The notes under the pieces were generated by a model that was given only the letters and a program-made list of their open reading frames with translations, was not told the DNA's origin and did not search any database. Below, in pieces: positions 13,401 through 26,800 of a stretch of DNA of 64,000 nt. Every line of letters begins with the position of its first letter. The first letter of the stretch is position 1. Source of the stretch: Apus apus (lineage: Eukaryota > Chordata > Aves > Apodiformes > Apodidae); assembly GCF_020740795.1 (NCBI RefSeq), contig NC_067312.1, forward strand, positions 36,804,905 to 36,868,904. The letters run 5' to 3'. A program made the position numbers and the translations under genes.

Positions 13401-16400
13401 GCTACCACCGCTAGAGGAAGCACCTTTGTGGGAAAATTACAGGATTAATCTGAATTCTTTTATAGCCAGACAGTCAGTTTTACTCCAAGCTTTGCTTTGA
13501 AGTCATGCTGACACAAAACTATTCCAAACCAGTACAAACATATTAATTGCTCTTCAAAAAAAGCCTCTCCTATTTTGCACTCCTCTGCAATGTCTTAAAT
13601 GAAGTGACAGCATTCTAATGTAAAATAAAAACAGGAGACACTAGAAGGGCTGTAAAGACACTATCAGTTGATGCTACTCATAGGGGTAGATGGAAAAGAA
13701 CAGCAATCCCCTTTCACACACTCCTTAAGTTTTTGAGGGAAACAGTCGTCAACAGGAAGAATTTTCTGAAGCCTATTAATCTCATTGTGTGGTACAAGAA
13801 AGCACTCTGGATTGTTTTTAAGAAAACCAGAATGCTCAGTATTTCACATTTTGAACATAATTACTTGACTTACATAATTAATTGACTTAATTGACTTTTC
13901 TTTTAATAACTAAAATTTTCCTTCAGGGAAAGAGTACTCCTAAGTATAATGAACTCTTGCTTCCTAGTGGAGAAGGAAAGTTGCACGAAGTGTTTTGCCT
14001 TTTCTCTTATAGAAGCTGCTAGTTCTCTCGCTGAGAGAATTAAAATATGCATATTTTTAAATGGGGAGAAAAGGGGAAAACAAACATACACACATCAACT
14101 TAGTAGCAAGCAATAAATGCAAACCAACCGTTTAATTCTCATTCTGATGAGTACACAGCTGTTTATCCTCTCTGTTCTTCAATTCAGAAATAACACCACC
14201 TATTTACTCTGCTAGCAAAGGACAAGAAGTACACAGAAGTCTCTGATGAAACCACAAAATTTTACTACAAATGCAGAAGAGACATAATTTGAAAGGTACA
14301 AAATAAATTACCTGGTTTATGAATGACTCCTCTTTTATAACAAGTTTTAAAATGGCATGATTCAAGCTGAGCACAGGTTTTCCAATAGTTACTCACTGAT
14401 TGCTTTTTAGCACTTACCCTGGATGTTGCCACAGATTTGCATGTCTACCCTCAGGAAGCAGCTCCCTCTTGTTAAGGGGAGTAATACCTATTGCTGCTTC
14501 CAAAATGGTTATATATTTCTTGTACCGCATCCTGCCTCTCCCAAGAGTTCCACCACTCTAAGTTATCATCCAAATGCAGATGCTGGAACTGAAGTCATGC
14601 CTCTTCACGTATTTCAACTGCTGCTTTTCAAAATTTGCTGCAAGTTGAAGCATAAAAATAATGCTTTTCCCCTTTCCCAGGCTTGAAGAGTGAGCAGAAG
14701 AGAGAAACCAAAGAAAAACTCCCACCAGATTCCCCTGAAACGTCATTGTTACATAATTCGATCTTTGAATAAGACACTAATATAATTGATTGAAGAGACA
14801 ATCACGGTTCTAAGCCTGGTCGGATGATGCATACTCTGCAACTGACTAATCCTTTGCTAAATCTCTGCTGTCTATAATCTTTCAAGTACTAATGGAGCAC
14901 TAGGTAACTTCTCTTGTCAAACCCATCCAAGGAGTAAGAGAGATCTGCACAGAAAACTTGAGACGGCTTCAGACACTGTTGCAAACAAAAATAGCTTGTG
15001 CTTCAACTTTTCTTCTCAGCACCAGAAACCTTTGTACATTGAAGTGTTGCAAGGGAGTTATCTGATCTGTTCAGAAAAGACATGGAGAAACATTTCCTTA
15101 CATGACTCGTATGGAATTAAGCAAGATAAAAGCTCCCATTATGATACCTGCTAGTAATTCAAATGTGCCCCACACAATGCCAAAAGCCACCTTCCATGTC
15201 AAAATTGTTCTAGCCATGAGGTAAGTAACTGTGCATGCCAAAGTCCTCAGGTACTTTGGAGGTGGAGAAACATGTACATGAAGAAACAGTGAGTTTGGAA
15301 ACGTTGCAGCACTATCAAATTGCAGTATTTAAGAGATGTACTTGATTTCATAAAGGCTAAGGAAATGTTGTAATGCTACTTTGATACTAAGATAGTGAGA
15401 TATTTATGTTCCATATATAATTATATACATTACATAAATATTAGGTATTTATGCAATAATATTGTTAAAAATACAAAAAGAAGAGATAGCACAGGAAGAC
15501 TGAAGTCTTCAGCTACAAACACCTCTGTAAACTGCACATTTTAGTTATTCCTTAGTATTATTAGACATGTCTGTATTTCTGTTGAGGTGACTTCATATTG
15601 CATGCTACATATTTAAAAACAGCTAAGATGAAATCCATGAATTTTCAATACTTTCACTGTAAAATACTCAACTCCAAACAAAAAGATTTGTATAACCATC
15701 GCCGGATCCTATATGACTTACAATCCTGTGTTACCCATACTAAACAGCAATCCATAGGTCTGATTTTAGAAGAGCAAATTAAAATCAAGCACTTTTTACT
15801 TTGAGGAAGTATCACTACAAACAACTTTTGGAGGGAAAAATTTAGTTTTCACCTACCTAGTTGCATGATGTGTAATGAATACGCAGTCTGAAAACTTGTG
15901 ATGTATTAAAAAAATTAATTAATATCTTAAACCCACAGAAATTAAGCAAAAAAATTACTTCTCCAGATCTTAACTACAACTTCAAACATCTGTATACAAA
16001 GTATTAAGAGGCTTAGGAAGGCAAAGTACTACGAGAAGGCTGCAAGCTCAGTTAACATCATTACGTTTGCATGCATCCTGACTTCTGATAGCTTTGGCAG
16101 CTCTATTACAAAGGCAGTACTGGATGTCAGTTATTAAGTAAAATTCTGGGGGGAAAATCACATAAAATAGAATAAAGATACATGTAGAATAAAAACAGAG
16201 CTTACATAACACCAAACCAACAAGAACTAGAGAAAAACATGTACTTAGTAGTCAACAACCCATCCTTGAGACATAAGCCTGCAAGATGGATGAAAGGGAT
16301 GGGAAGAAGTAGTACTCCCCACAACTTATCTTGGTTATAGCCATAAGCAGTGGGTAGAAAACAATGACTAATTGGTCCCACTGTGTTATCACACCATCAG

Positions 16401-19400
16401 TATATTAAGACCCTAGTAGCATACTGAAGTACCCACCCCTAGGCTGGAGGGACCCCTACTAACAAAAGCGCCCTACTCTCTGAGCACACATAGAAATTTT
16501 TAAGCACTGTCACTTTATATGGAAGCAAAGAAATATTTAACCAACCACATAGAGGAGCGATAAGACTATCATTAGAGATAGAGTAATTTTACATATTTCT
16601 GTGCATAAAAGCAGCATCTGTGTTTCAGGAAGCTGAGCTTGCTTTGTGGAATACCACCTGTCTCCTTTTTCTGTGCAGAACCGGATATTAAAGCATATAT
16701 CTCAACTCTGGATGCAGGTCAGCTCCTTTCATACTGGGTGACAGACACTGCTTTTTGGCACAAGACAGTGATTAGGAAACAACCAGATAGCTAGCAGGCA
16801 GTTTTCTTACTATTCCAGTTTTTAAGAACCTTCTGACTGCAGTAGCCCATAACAATAATCAATTTTACTTAAATGCCAAAACATTTTCATAAAATGCAAT
16901 CTTCGCTCAGCTCAAGGTCAGTTTTGTTAGCAACATCAGTATTACCACAGTTTATCCTACAAAGTTTTGGTACTTCTTCCTGCACCCCCCATACACACAC
17001 ACCTCCCCCCCCCCCCATCACTTTTTAAACCCTAAATTTTCCCCTTAAAGACCTAAGAAACAGCTCTTGCAAAAATGTCCCAAAAGTACTTTACAAAGTC
17101 AGAGCCAAATGCAAGGTCTAAAAAACATTTAGAGGAGCTCTGGTCCATCTTTTATCTCTTTGGACAGAGCCAAGTAATTCTGACTGGAATCAGACTGATG
17201 CTCCACAACTAGCCCTGTACACAGAGAAGCCAAGCTTGCATGGTAAGTACAAGTTACTCCCAAGTACTGCTTCTAGCCAAAGGGTTCATGGTATTTCCGG
17301 ATATCTAGGGGGAGTAAGACTGACTCACAGTTTATCAACTTCCTTCAACTTTATTTGAAAACAGAAATTCAAAGCTGCTAGTACATCCATTGTTAGTGAA
17401 GGATGGCTTTTTCAGATCAAACAAAAGGTCTAAAACATACCTCCATCCATTGTTTCCAGTTGAGGAGTTATCATCCACTCCCCTTCCGGCTTTGCATTTT
17501 TTCAGGAAGAACGAACAACAAGTTTTATTGGAAAAACACAGTGCAACTTTCCTAACTTGGAGCACACAAGTCAAGAAAAATAATCCAAGGATTAACCTGT
17601 TCAGAAAAATACCCGAAAAGGTAACAGCAAGAAATGGCCTCACAGTTTGGCTAAAAAGATCCTCTGCTTATTCACTCTATTTGCCTTCTCTGATAACCTT
17701 CTCCCTGTGGACCTCTCGCATTGATTACTAATCAGTTTTAAAATGGTGGCAATGCACCAAAAGACCTGGAGCACTTGTCACAGCCCTGCAAAGCTACACT
17801 GGCCAGAAGGAAAGTGAACTCTGAAAACTGTCAGCTGTTCTTTATCTGTCCCTAAGTCCTCTACTCTTCACTGTGCTTCCTTAGGTGAAGAAGAGGACAA
17901 AAAAAAAATGTTTCGGTCTTGGGGCAGTGATTGCAACCTGGATAAAATTCTTCATGTGACTTTTGCAACAGCAAAAGTTCTAAAGTGTGCTTATTTTCAT
18001 TCACACTGTAAAATCTGTAGACTCAGTTGTAGTGGATGGTTTGAAAAATGCCACATATTTCCATGAACAGGGAAAGAATGACAGAAGCTCTTTTCTGCAT
18101 TCAAGAAACATTCATGAGATGAAAGCAAAAGATTCCTTTTGCTCTGATCTTTGAAAACAGAGTCATACTCCCCAATTAAATGTAAAAAAATATGACAGAA
18201 GCATGATGACGTCTTCAGTCACTTCAGACCCAACTACAGAAGAGACAACCATTGCCTAAGGTAGCCACAAATTATTTACCATCTTTGGAAAGGGAAAAAA
18301 TTCCTTTATTTCTTGTCTCTCAACAAAAATCTCTGCAACACCTACAGACCAAAGAATTCTCTCACTAAGAGAGAAAAGAAACAAAGGTGTCTTCCTACAT
18401 GCTTTTTCTTGGGTGACATGAATAACTATGGCAGGCAATTGTTAACTTCCAAAACATAAAGGTGTGGGGGTTTTGGGCCATACAGCTAAGAAACAGCTCA
18501 AGTAACAATCAATGTGTACGTAAAGCTTGATCTGTAGAAATAATCTTGAGGCAAAGGAGCATCAAAGATCAGACTGGAGGCACGGAGGCAGGAAAAGTTT
18601 CATGGGAAGAGGAGAACATGGAAACTTCTTTCACACAGTTTCACAAACTGCAGTTGCTTTTGGCTCCTTCTGAGGGGCTGTCCCTTGCCTAAACAGTCCA
18701 TATGTTCCTAGAGATTCTCAGAATCAGCTTATCCAAAGTTGTGCTAAGGAGGCTAGAGACACCAGCAGTCAAATCCGCTGGCTATTAAGCAGAGCTAGAT
18801 GATGAAGCAGATGTTAGAACAGAGAGAGCAAACTGGACTACAGACAGCCTTCCTGTTAACTGTGACATGCAGGAGAGATTTATGGGTTGTCTCTAATATC
18901 TCTAAAAAAAATTCCAAACAACAAGCAAAAAGGCTAAGGGGGCAAAGTAAATAACAAATAGCTTGAACATACATATGAAATCTGCGTTTAGATTAAGCTG
19001 AACTTCTTTTATTTCAGGGTCAGTTTATCAATACAATGCAAGCTGATGTTAAAGAATTGGTTAGACAGAGTAATGACAGCAAAACACTTTTGGGAAAGGT
19101 ATTGTTGAGCCCATCTGAGGGAAAATCTCAGGTGGTCCAAAACATTTGAACTCATGCCTGGCTTAATAAAAACATACCCACACCTAACTAGACATCCTAA
19201 ATCTGACATTTCACGTGTATTTAGACCACACCTGAAATAATACGCATACCTTCAAGAAATAAAAATTTCTGAAAAGTAGTTCTGGACTGCTGGTGCAAAA
19301 CAAAAGACAACAGCATGGAAAGGTAGCAGGTATCAGAACAAAAGAAGATTTATATCTTTCCTTGTACACTTTTTATTGCATCACACAGTATTTTTTGTCC

Positions 19401-22400
19401 TAATAAAGTACTAATAAGTGCAATTTTCATCCTTGATTAGGAACCATCACTATCTGAGGATACAACACTCCAATACACAGTGACAATGCTGACCTAAATT
19501 CAGGAAGACTTGGGTAGCTCATGTTTCCTAAAAACAAAGCCTGTAGCTCATGAATAGACATCAGGGTAGATGCTGTACAAGATATCAGATCAGAGCTCCC
19601 ACAGCCCATTCATTTAGTTATTACCAGGCTTGGACCACAAACATCCTAAAAACATTCACAAATGCAAGGGTCATTTAAAGCTGAACAGAAAAGAGTTGTC
19701 TCAGTCTGCATTATAATTTGAAACAAAAATCTACAATATTCCCTAGTAACATGCACTTTCAAAAAGCAATAATCTGATTTAAAGAAAGCAAACCCAAAAC
19801 CAACAAAAAGACTAAAAAAGAACCCCAAACTTTAATAGTTTAAGTCATGAAATTACCTGGAGTGGTCTTCACTGCTACATGACATGGTTTAAGTAAAAAA
19901 TAACATCAGCCCCCTACTGTTAAATGCAGGCTTTGGTTAAAAACAAACAAAAAAGAGTTCCAGCAAGTTCTAAACCACACTTTTCCTATTCAGGAAAAAA
20001 ACCAACAACTTTCTTAAGTGTGACTAAGATAACCCTAGTACTGGTAAAAAAACCATTCATGGCTCCAAAGACTCTGGGGACAAGAAGCAAGCACACTTTA
20101 CAAGGGAACAGACATAAGAATTTAATACAGTGCTGTTCTTTATGAGGAAGAGGGTAGGTTCAGATAACCAAGAAAAGCACTGGCGATTGAACAGCTCTAC
20201 TATGACAAAAGCATTTGGGAGAGAAACCTTTGTAGAAATCAAACATCAGTACTTCTCTGGGAATCCCCAAAGCACTCAGAGTGCTTGGTCATGGACTGAA
20301 ACCAAGCCTTTAGCTGTGAAGGACATCATGCAGCGGTGTGTGTGTGTGTCAGTGTGGCCACGCAAAACCACTCACACCCACTTTGGTGCTGCAGTCTTTG
20401 TAGGTAACTCATCATTTGCAAACATTCGTCACTGTGGCAAGATCCAGATATTAGAAGACAGGCCTAAAAATTATGCCCTATATCCTTATTGCACTAAATG
20501 TTTATTTTACAAATAGTTTGTCTCATTCATGGTAAGTCTTCCAAAGTTCACAGAAATTCACCGAATTTTTGGGATTAAGATTCACGCGATCAATGTCAAA
20601 GATGAATTTCAGATGTGATACATTATTTTTTCCCCAGCAATGAGTATTTTCATTCCTGTTTGAAAAATAAACCAGACTTGCAAATCTCTAACCTCAACTA
20701 ACACTAGCTGCTACACCATGTCTGTGCTTTCTTCCCCCTATTATTAGAATGACTGGTTCCAGGACTGCTATAGCAGGATGAAACTGATGCAGCCAAGGCA
20801 TGACAAAACTTACATTGTCCTTGAGAACACAAATTGTTATTTCAGCAATTAAAAGAGGACAGTCTTGTAACAAGAGATTTAATTTACCCTACAATGAAGT
20901 TCTGGAGACCATGTTGGTTACGGTTAAAACACACACTCAAATGCTATAATCTAAATTTGCTCCAAGTTAAGTGGAGTTTTGAAGTAGTCCTGGAGTAATA
21001 GATCATTCCTCAGTTGAGGAGTACTATGACACAGGAACTTTCTTATGCTTTTAAGCATCTAAACTTTATAAAGGTATAGGACATCCCATTTGGTGAACCA
21101 TAACAGTGTCTAAACATTATTTTAACCACTAAGAAAGATTTCCTGGTTGTCCTAAGAAAACACTAAACCAGAAAAGGGGGGATTAAGCAATCAAAAAAGT
21201 ATAAGACATTTAATTACTTTGATGCTTCATTCTGAAGCACTCTTTTGAGATTACAGTTCATACAAAGTATTGGGATCATCCTAAACCCACTGTGTAATTC
21301 TCAGCACACATCTTCAGTCCCACAGAAGCCCAGTGCAGTGGCACTGAGCACAGCCACAGTTCCAGGTATGGTGATACAAGGCGAGGCAGAACGCAATTAG
21401 ACATGTTTCCCCAATCCACAGTGACTCCCTTTTTGCAAAGGGAAGAAAAGTCACTGTCACTAGTTACATGCAAAGTTTAGGGCATAACAAGATGTTTGCA
21501 TATAACAGTCTGGAAACAATTATAACAGTAAACTCAGTTAGAAGTCAAATACATGCAGAAAACTTCCTCAAAAGCCTGATGAAAGCCCTCGAACACTGGG
21601 CTATACAAAGTACAAATCTTACTGACCATGTCTAAGATGGTTCACACATGCTTACTACATGCAAAGCATTTCAAAGTCTCTTCAAGCAGCCTGATCATCT
21701 ATGAATGAACATCAATTTACATAAGCCAATTCCTTTCAGTACCTGATCCTTACCATTCAGACCTCATGGATTCTGACAAGGGTCATTGCTTGGAAGAGCT
21801 TACAGATGGATTGTTAAGACTACGAATACTTCAGAAACAAAAGGAGACGTTTTATCAGTCAGTAGCACTTTGCTTTGCTTTTTTTCTGAACCACAGTCCT
21901 AAACCTTTAAAATAAAGCTTGACTGAGCAAAATAAAATGTAATTTTAGTTTGTTTCTAACCATGCCACCTTGATAATTATATCCAAAGGTCAAAACTGAG
22001 AAGACCTTTGCTGGCCTCTGCTGGAGCACTGCTGTGGGGCCGAGAGCTTCAAAATGCTGTCCTAGCTGTTGGTTTCAATGACAGTTTATAAATCAAAGCC
22101 AGGGAGAAGGTTATTCAGAGATTCAGTGGGTAACTATTAGGAAACAACATTGGAGGTAAGAAAGTTTTCAGATAACTAATCTGAAAGATGAGAACACGAC
22201 TCTTACACAAGTATGTTCAGACAGCATGTGGTTTTTCAACCAGGGAAAATACACAGAGGAAACAGGCTTCAAGTAGGGGAAAAGTAAGGGCACTGCTGTC
22301 TAATAGAGCAAGTGCAAGCCAATGGTAAATCACCCTTGACACGCCACCATGCAAAACTAATGCACCTGGGCTCCAGCACCGCAAACAAGAATAATGCCAA

Positions 22401-22589
22401 GGCACTTTCACGGGGCAATCAAGCATTTGGCTCCTGGAACTGCCTGTTCCTTTGTTTTACAGTTCCCTGTTAACTTGAAACTTCCCCTGACCCAGTTAGC
22501 CAAAGCCCAAGGCACGGCTGGAATCCACTTGGGATATGCCAACATAAAGATTTCAGGAATTTTGTGTATAACAAAGGCAGCCCAAGCCC
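10434..22589. other. Unassigned AT-rich DNA, possibly TJP2 upstream intron
   Basis: Twelve kilobases without any recognised repeat or exon. A (GT)7-like run lies at 20336-20350 and a C run at about 17001-17013. If the 23 kb island is a TJP2 promoter, this is intronic on the minus strand. Confidence 0.45.
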
Positions 22590-22843
22590 CCGCCGTCGGG
22601 GGTGTGCGCCTGTCAGGGGACCCGCCCCTCCTAAGGGTTAAAAACAGGGTAAACAAAACCCCTGATGCATCGGTGACATCTTTCCCTCTTCCCACGTAGT
22701 ATCGCACTCCCCGGGAAAGTCCTTAGCACGGAAAAAGTCACGGAGAGCCGCTAAATCCCGTTAGGGAAAAGCCAATCCCGGACCCCAACCCAGCAGTTCG
22801 CGCTCCCCAAGTGCGGGGCCAGGGTCCCGCAGCGGGAGCGCAG

Positions 22844-22861
22844 CCCCCCCCCCCCCCCCCC
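22844..22861. repeat. C18 homopolymer
   Basis: Eighteen consecutive C residues at the edge of the CpG island; the exact length is prone to sequencing error. Confidence 0.9.
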
Positions 22862-23480
22862 GCCCCGGCTCCCGCGGACAAAGGCGCCGAAGCGCGCCCG
22901 AGGAATTTAGGAGAAGGCGGGGGGGGAATCCAAGCACACAAAGGAGGGAGAAGCCGCGCAGTGTTTCGCCGCAGCGCGGCCGCTGGAGCGGGGAGCGGAG
23001 GCAGCGGCAGAGCCGGGTCGGGGGAGCCAAGAGCCGCACCTGCCCGAGGAGAAGGGAGGGAAGCGGCGGGGAGGCGCGGAGCCCGGCGCGGAGCCGCCCA
23101 GCCCGCCCCCCGCGGGGACACTTGCCTGCTGGCAGAGGCAGCTCCGGGAGCGGCGGCGGGAGCAGAGGTCTGGCAGGCGGACCGGCCCCGGGACTGCGCT
23201 CCCCGCTGTGCCCTCAGCCCTGCCCCGCCGCCCCGGAGCAGGCTGCCACGGCGACACCGAGTCCGAGCGCGGGGCCCAGGCCAGGTCCGGCTCCTAGTCC
23301 GGGTCCGCTGCAGCCGCTGCCGCCGAGTCGGGCGATTTCCTGCCGGGGCGCGGGCGGGGCGGAGCGGAGCGGAGCGGGCTCCCGCCGCAGGTGCCGGCCT
23401 CGCCCCCAGGTGGGGAGCGGCGGCGGGGAGGGCAGGACAGAGGAAGGGAGGGCAGCGGAGGAGCCGCGGCGGGTGGCTGG

Positions 23481-23505
23481 CCGGGCCGGGCCGGGCCGGG
23501 CCGGG
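23481..23505. repeat. (CCGGG)5 short tandem repeat
   Basis: Five head-to-tail CCGGG pentamers followed by further G residues lie inside the 23 kb CpG island. It is likely polymorphic and potentially structure-forming. Confidence 0.9.
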
Positions 23506-23830
23506 GGGCAGCCAGCGAGCCCCCTCCCCAGCCGCTCCCCCCTCCCCCTGGCTGCGGCCCAGGGGTGACCTCGCCCCGCTGCCCCGGCCCGCGCTCGGGC
23601 TCCGCACACACAGGCGGCGGGGGGCGGGGGAACAGGAAATACCGGTTGCAGCCCGGTGCTCTGCCACGCTGAGTCACCGCGGCGGGGCCGCCCCGCACCC
23701 CGGCCTTCCTCAGCCCGTCCCGTCTCCCGGGAAGGGGCTCCGGCTCTGCCCCCGCGGCCGCAGCTGCTCCCGCCGCCGCGCTCGGGGTGCGCCGTCCCCG
23801 AGCCCCGCGGCTGCGTTTTTTCCCGTTTAC

Positions 23831-26800
23831 ATCAACGCTTTGTTAGGAACCTGGGATCACTGCCCATCTAAACTCTTCTTACTAGAAGACCTCCGCGTAC
23901 GCTTCTGAATCTGCTTTTGTTCCTGCCCCTTATCGCAGACGAGCTGCGGCCAACTTCGCTGCGCTGGCTCGGTGTGCTCTGGCAGCTCTGAGGAGCTGGG
24001 TGTTCACATCATCACTCACAGCTGAAACATCTAAGATTAGGAGAAAGCAGAGCAGCCGCATGTCCAGGCCAGAACTCGCAGCGTCACTCTGCAAGTTGTA
24101 CCAATGCGGTTCTGAAACCTTAACTTGCCAAAAGGGACTGCACTTCAGGCTGGCATTCCACAAGTATCAGCTTTCCGGCATCACTGATGTCCAGCAGCCC
24201 CAGTGAGAAAGGCGAGGCCAGCAGCCCTGACAGGATTCTTTGGAGTCATATTTCTTCTGCATTGTAAAGCACTACATGTCACCAGGAATTCCTTATCTGC
24301 TCTCTTGGGTGGTTAAACCAAGTCCCTCTAAAATTAAACCCTATACTTCCCCACAGTATCTGGTCTGTGCAACAAAATCTACTTACAAGTTTTCTGGTTT
24401 GCTGTTAATTGCTGGTGAGACAGGCAGATGATTCTTCAACAGATGCTAGATACTGTAGATTCCCACAGCGTTTCTAATTCAGAAGGGTTTCTTCCTTGCT
24501 AGGGGTGGACTGTGTTTGTGCAGTATGCATCTCACAGGAATTCAGATAAAGAAGGCACACACAGCTCTGCATGAAGGTGTTGGACTTTGGAAGGAGGCAT
24601 CGAAAGAGCCTGTTTTATTGACTGCAAATACGAAACTGCATTCCCATGTTGTACTGAATGCCTGATTGTAGCTATCGTTAATAATTAACATGCATCTGCA
24701 TACACTAGTCTTCAAGTGACTCTCGCAATCTAGAAGCCCCAGATAGCAAAATGGAGAAAAAAAAAAACAAACCAGACTCCATTCAGTAACATGAGGTTTT
24801 CTGTCACCCAGGCGCAGCCATCAGTACATAACACAATACTGCACTCAGGTAGAACCAAGGCATGATGAGTGGAAATTCAGTCTTACTTCCAGGTATGTGT
24901 CAGATTATTTGGTTTACGCTGTGCTGGGTGTCTGTTTCTTTAACGAATGTTTAAAAACTTCATCTGTTACTTCTCCAAATGTTCTTGTTTTTCTGAAGAT
25001 ACTTTTGTAATAGTGGCCTTATGAGGCTTGGTAAATGGCTATAAAATGCTGTGAGGAGGAGGAAGACTTGAAATATTTACTGGTTTGGGGTGTTTTTTTT
25101 GGTTTTGTTTTTTTTTCAGTAGAACAGCTAAGAACATTGATGGCTAGCAGAAGAGCCTACATCTCAAAACTAACAATGCTTACAATATTACTCATTGTGA
25201 TACTTACTACATAGAGCAATTACCACGCCACAAACACATTTTAAAACAATGCAGCAAATTGGAGAGGGCTGCAATAACATTATATGGTTTGTTTTAAACA
25301 TGCTGTATCCTTGTTAAACATTCCATTGTATCCTTATCTCAACACATCTGTCTTTTCTCACCTGAACTCCAAAAACGTTTGTAATTAGTAACTGTTTAAA
25401 AATCTTTCTTATCTATTCACAACTCTCCTAATTCCAGTAAAACAGGCTTTGCTGGCTATCTCCTTTGGTAAGAGGTCAGGAATCCTGGAATCTTGTCTTT
25501 GTTCCATGACTGCCAACAGTACAATTTACATAAAAGACAGTTCGGGACAGAGGAGGGTTTAATGCTGAACAACTTTTTCTTATCTGTAAACAGGAGTTAA
25601 AAATAAATAAATCTCAATAGTAAAATGGACTGGAACATGTTTAATTGGTTACAATTATGAATAGTGGTGTGCAGTTAATTTAAAATACCAACCTCAAAGG
25701 GGCCACATGATGCGGCCTGCCCCTAGTCTTTCCCGTGCCCTGCCAATGACATCAGCCATTGGGCAAAGTTAATCTCCTCCTGATAGCCTTTGCTTCTGCC
25801 CCTCCCATGCTTCCTTTTCTATTTTGAATGCTCTTCAAGGTATTTTGGCAAGCCTCTACCTTCCTTCCCAGGACTCCCACACATTCCAGAGCTGGTTAGC
25901 ACAATCACAGAGTTCAACTATTAACCACAAACGAAAAGTAATTAAAACCAAATCTCCCTGCGAATCCTCCTTCCCTTACTCAGCTACCACCTCTTCAGGA
26001 CATGTCTTCATCCCGTTTAATGAAATTGCTGAAAGACTTTGGGAATGTTAAGGAAACAAGACTGAATGGTTTTATCACATGGAACAGTCTTGCAGGGAAA
26101 AGGCAGCAGTTCTTAAGAATTATCACAAGTGGCAAGGAAAATGAACCAGCAAAAACCAGACAAACATCTAGGTATGTAACTCCTGTCAAATGCAGTATCT
26201 TGTTACCAATACAAACCGTGAGCAGTTGTTGTAAGCTTAACTCCACTACTTGAACTGAGACTTCCAAAGAACTCACTGGCACACACAAAATAATTTTAGC
26301 AAGCTAGACATGGTAGGACTTCGACACTGTAGGCAGAAGCAGAAAAATTCAGTAATCACCTGCAGAAAGTGATTAGTTATTAGTTAAAACTAATATACAT
26401 TAAAAACCCAACACACCACACTTTCTACAGAGTCCGAGTATCCAGCACAACTACTTCTGCCAATACTTGTCTTTTGAAGGTACTCTGTATGCTTTCCTTC
26501 TCTGGAGATGGAGCAACTGTCTTAGACTGTCAGTAACACAATAGTTCTTACTGGTACTGACTGCTCATAGTGTCTATCAGAGGGTTTTCCTTTAGCTATT
26601 TACTTTGGGAGAGCTGAAGGAAGAAACTATTGACATGATGTCAGGTGTGTGACCATGGAGTAATGTGCCTGGTCAAGTAAGTTATGGAAGTAAAAACACT
26701 AGAGAAGTTACTTGTCTTTGGACAACATGGAAAGTCTGGCATTAGTTTCAGAGCTATCCTCCACTGTCCAAGCATAACGGCTGACAACAGAGTCCTTGCC

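Larger units (their letters stand above)
22590..23830. promoter_or_regulatory. CpG island, gene not identified (candidate TJP2 promoter)
   Basis: About 1.2 kb of extremely GC- and CpG-rich DNA has sharp edges in AT-rich surroundings. It includes an 18-base C run (22844-22861) and a (CCGGG)5 short repeat at 23481-23505. Such islands almost always mark promoters. FXN ends 5 kb away on its upper side, and in other vertebrates the next gene in this direction and orientation is TJP2, which has alternative promoters. A donor-like GCAG|GTGCGG on the minus strand lies near 23035 and a GC-type donor AG|GCAAGT near 23125. No TJP2 coding sequence was recognised, so the assignment is by position only. 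The long reading frames on both strands are composition artefacts. Confidence 0.75.

Noticed and set aside
20130-20516. 128-codon plus-strand frame
   Set aside because: No recognisable domain, crosses a GT microsatellite, and lacks splice or promoter context.
22811-23908. 365-codon plus-strand frame (and 309-codon minus-strand frame at 22738-23667) in the 23 kb CpG island
   Set aside because: Both strands are open because GC-rich DNA has few stops. The translations are Pro/Arg/Gly/Ala-rich without any domain.
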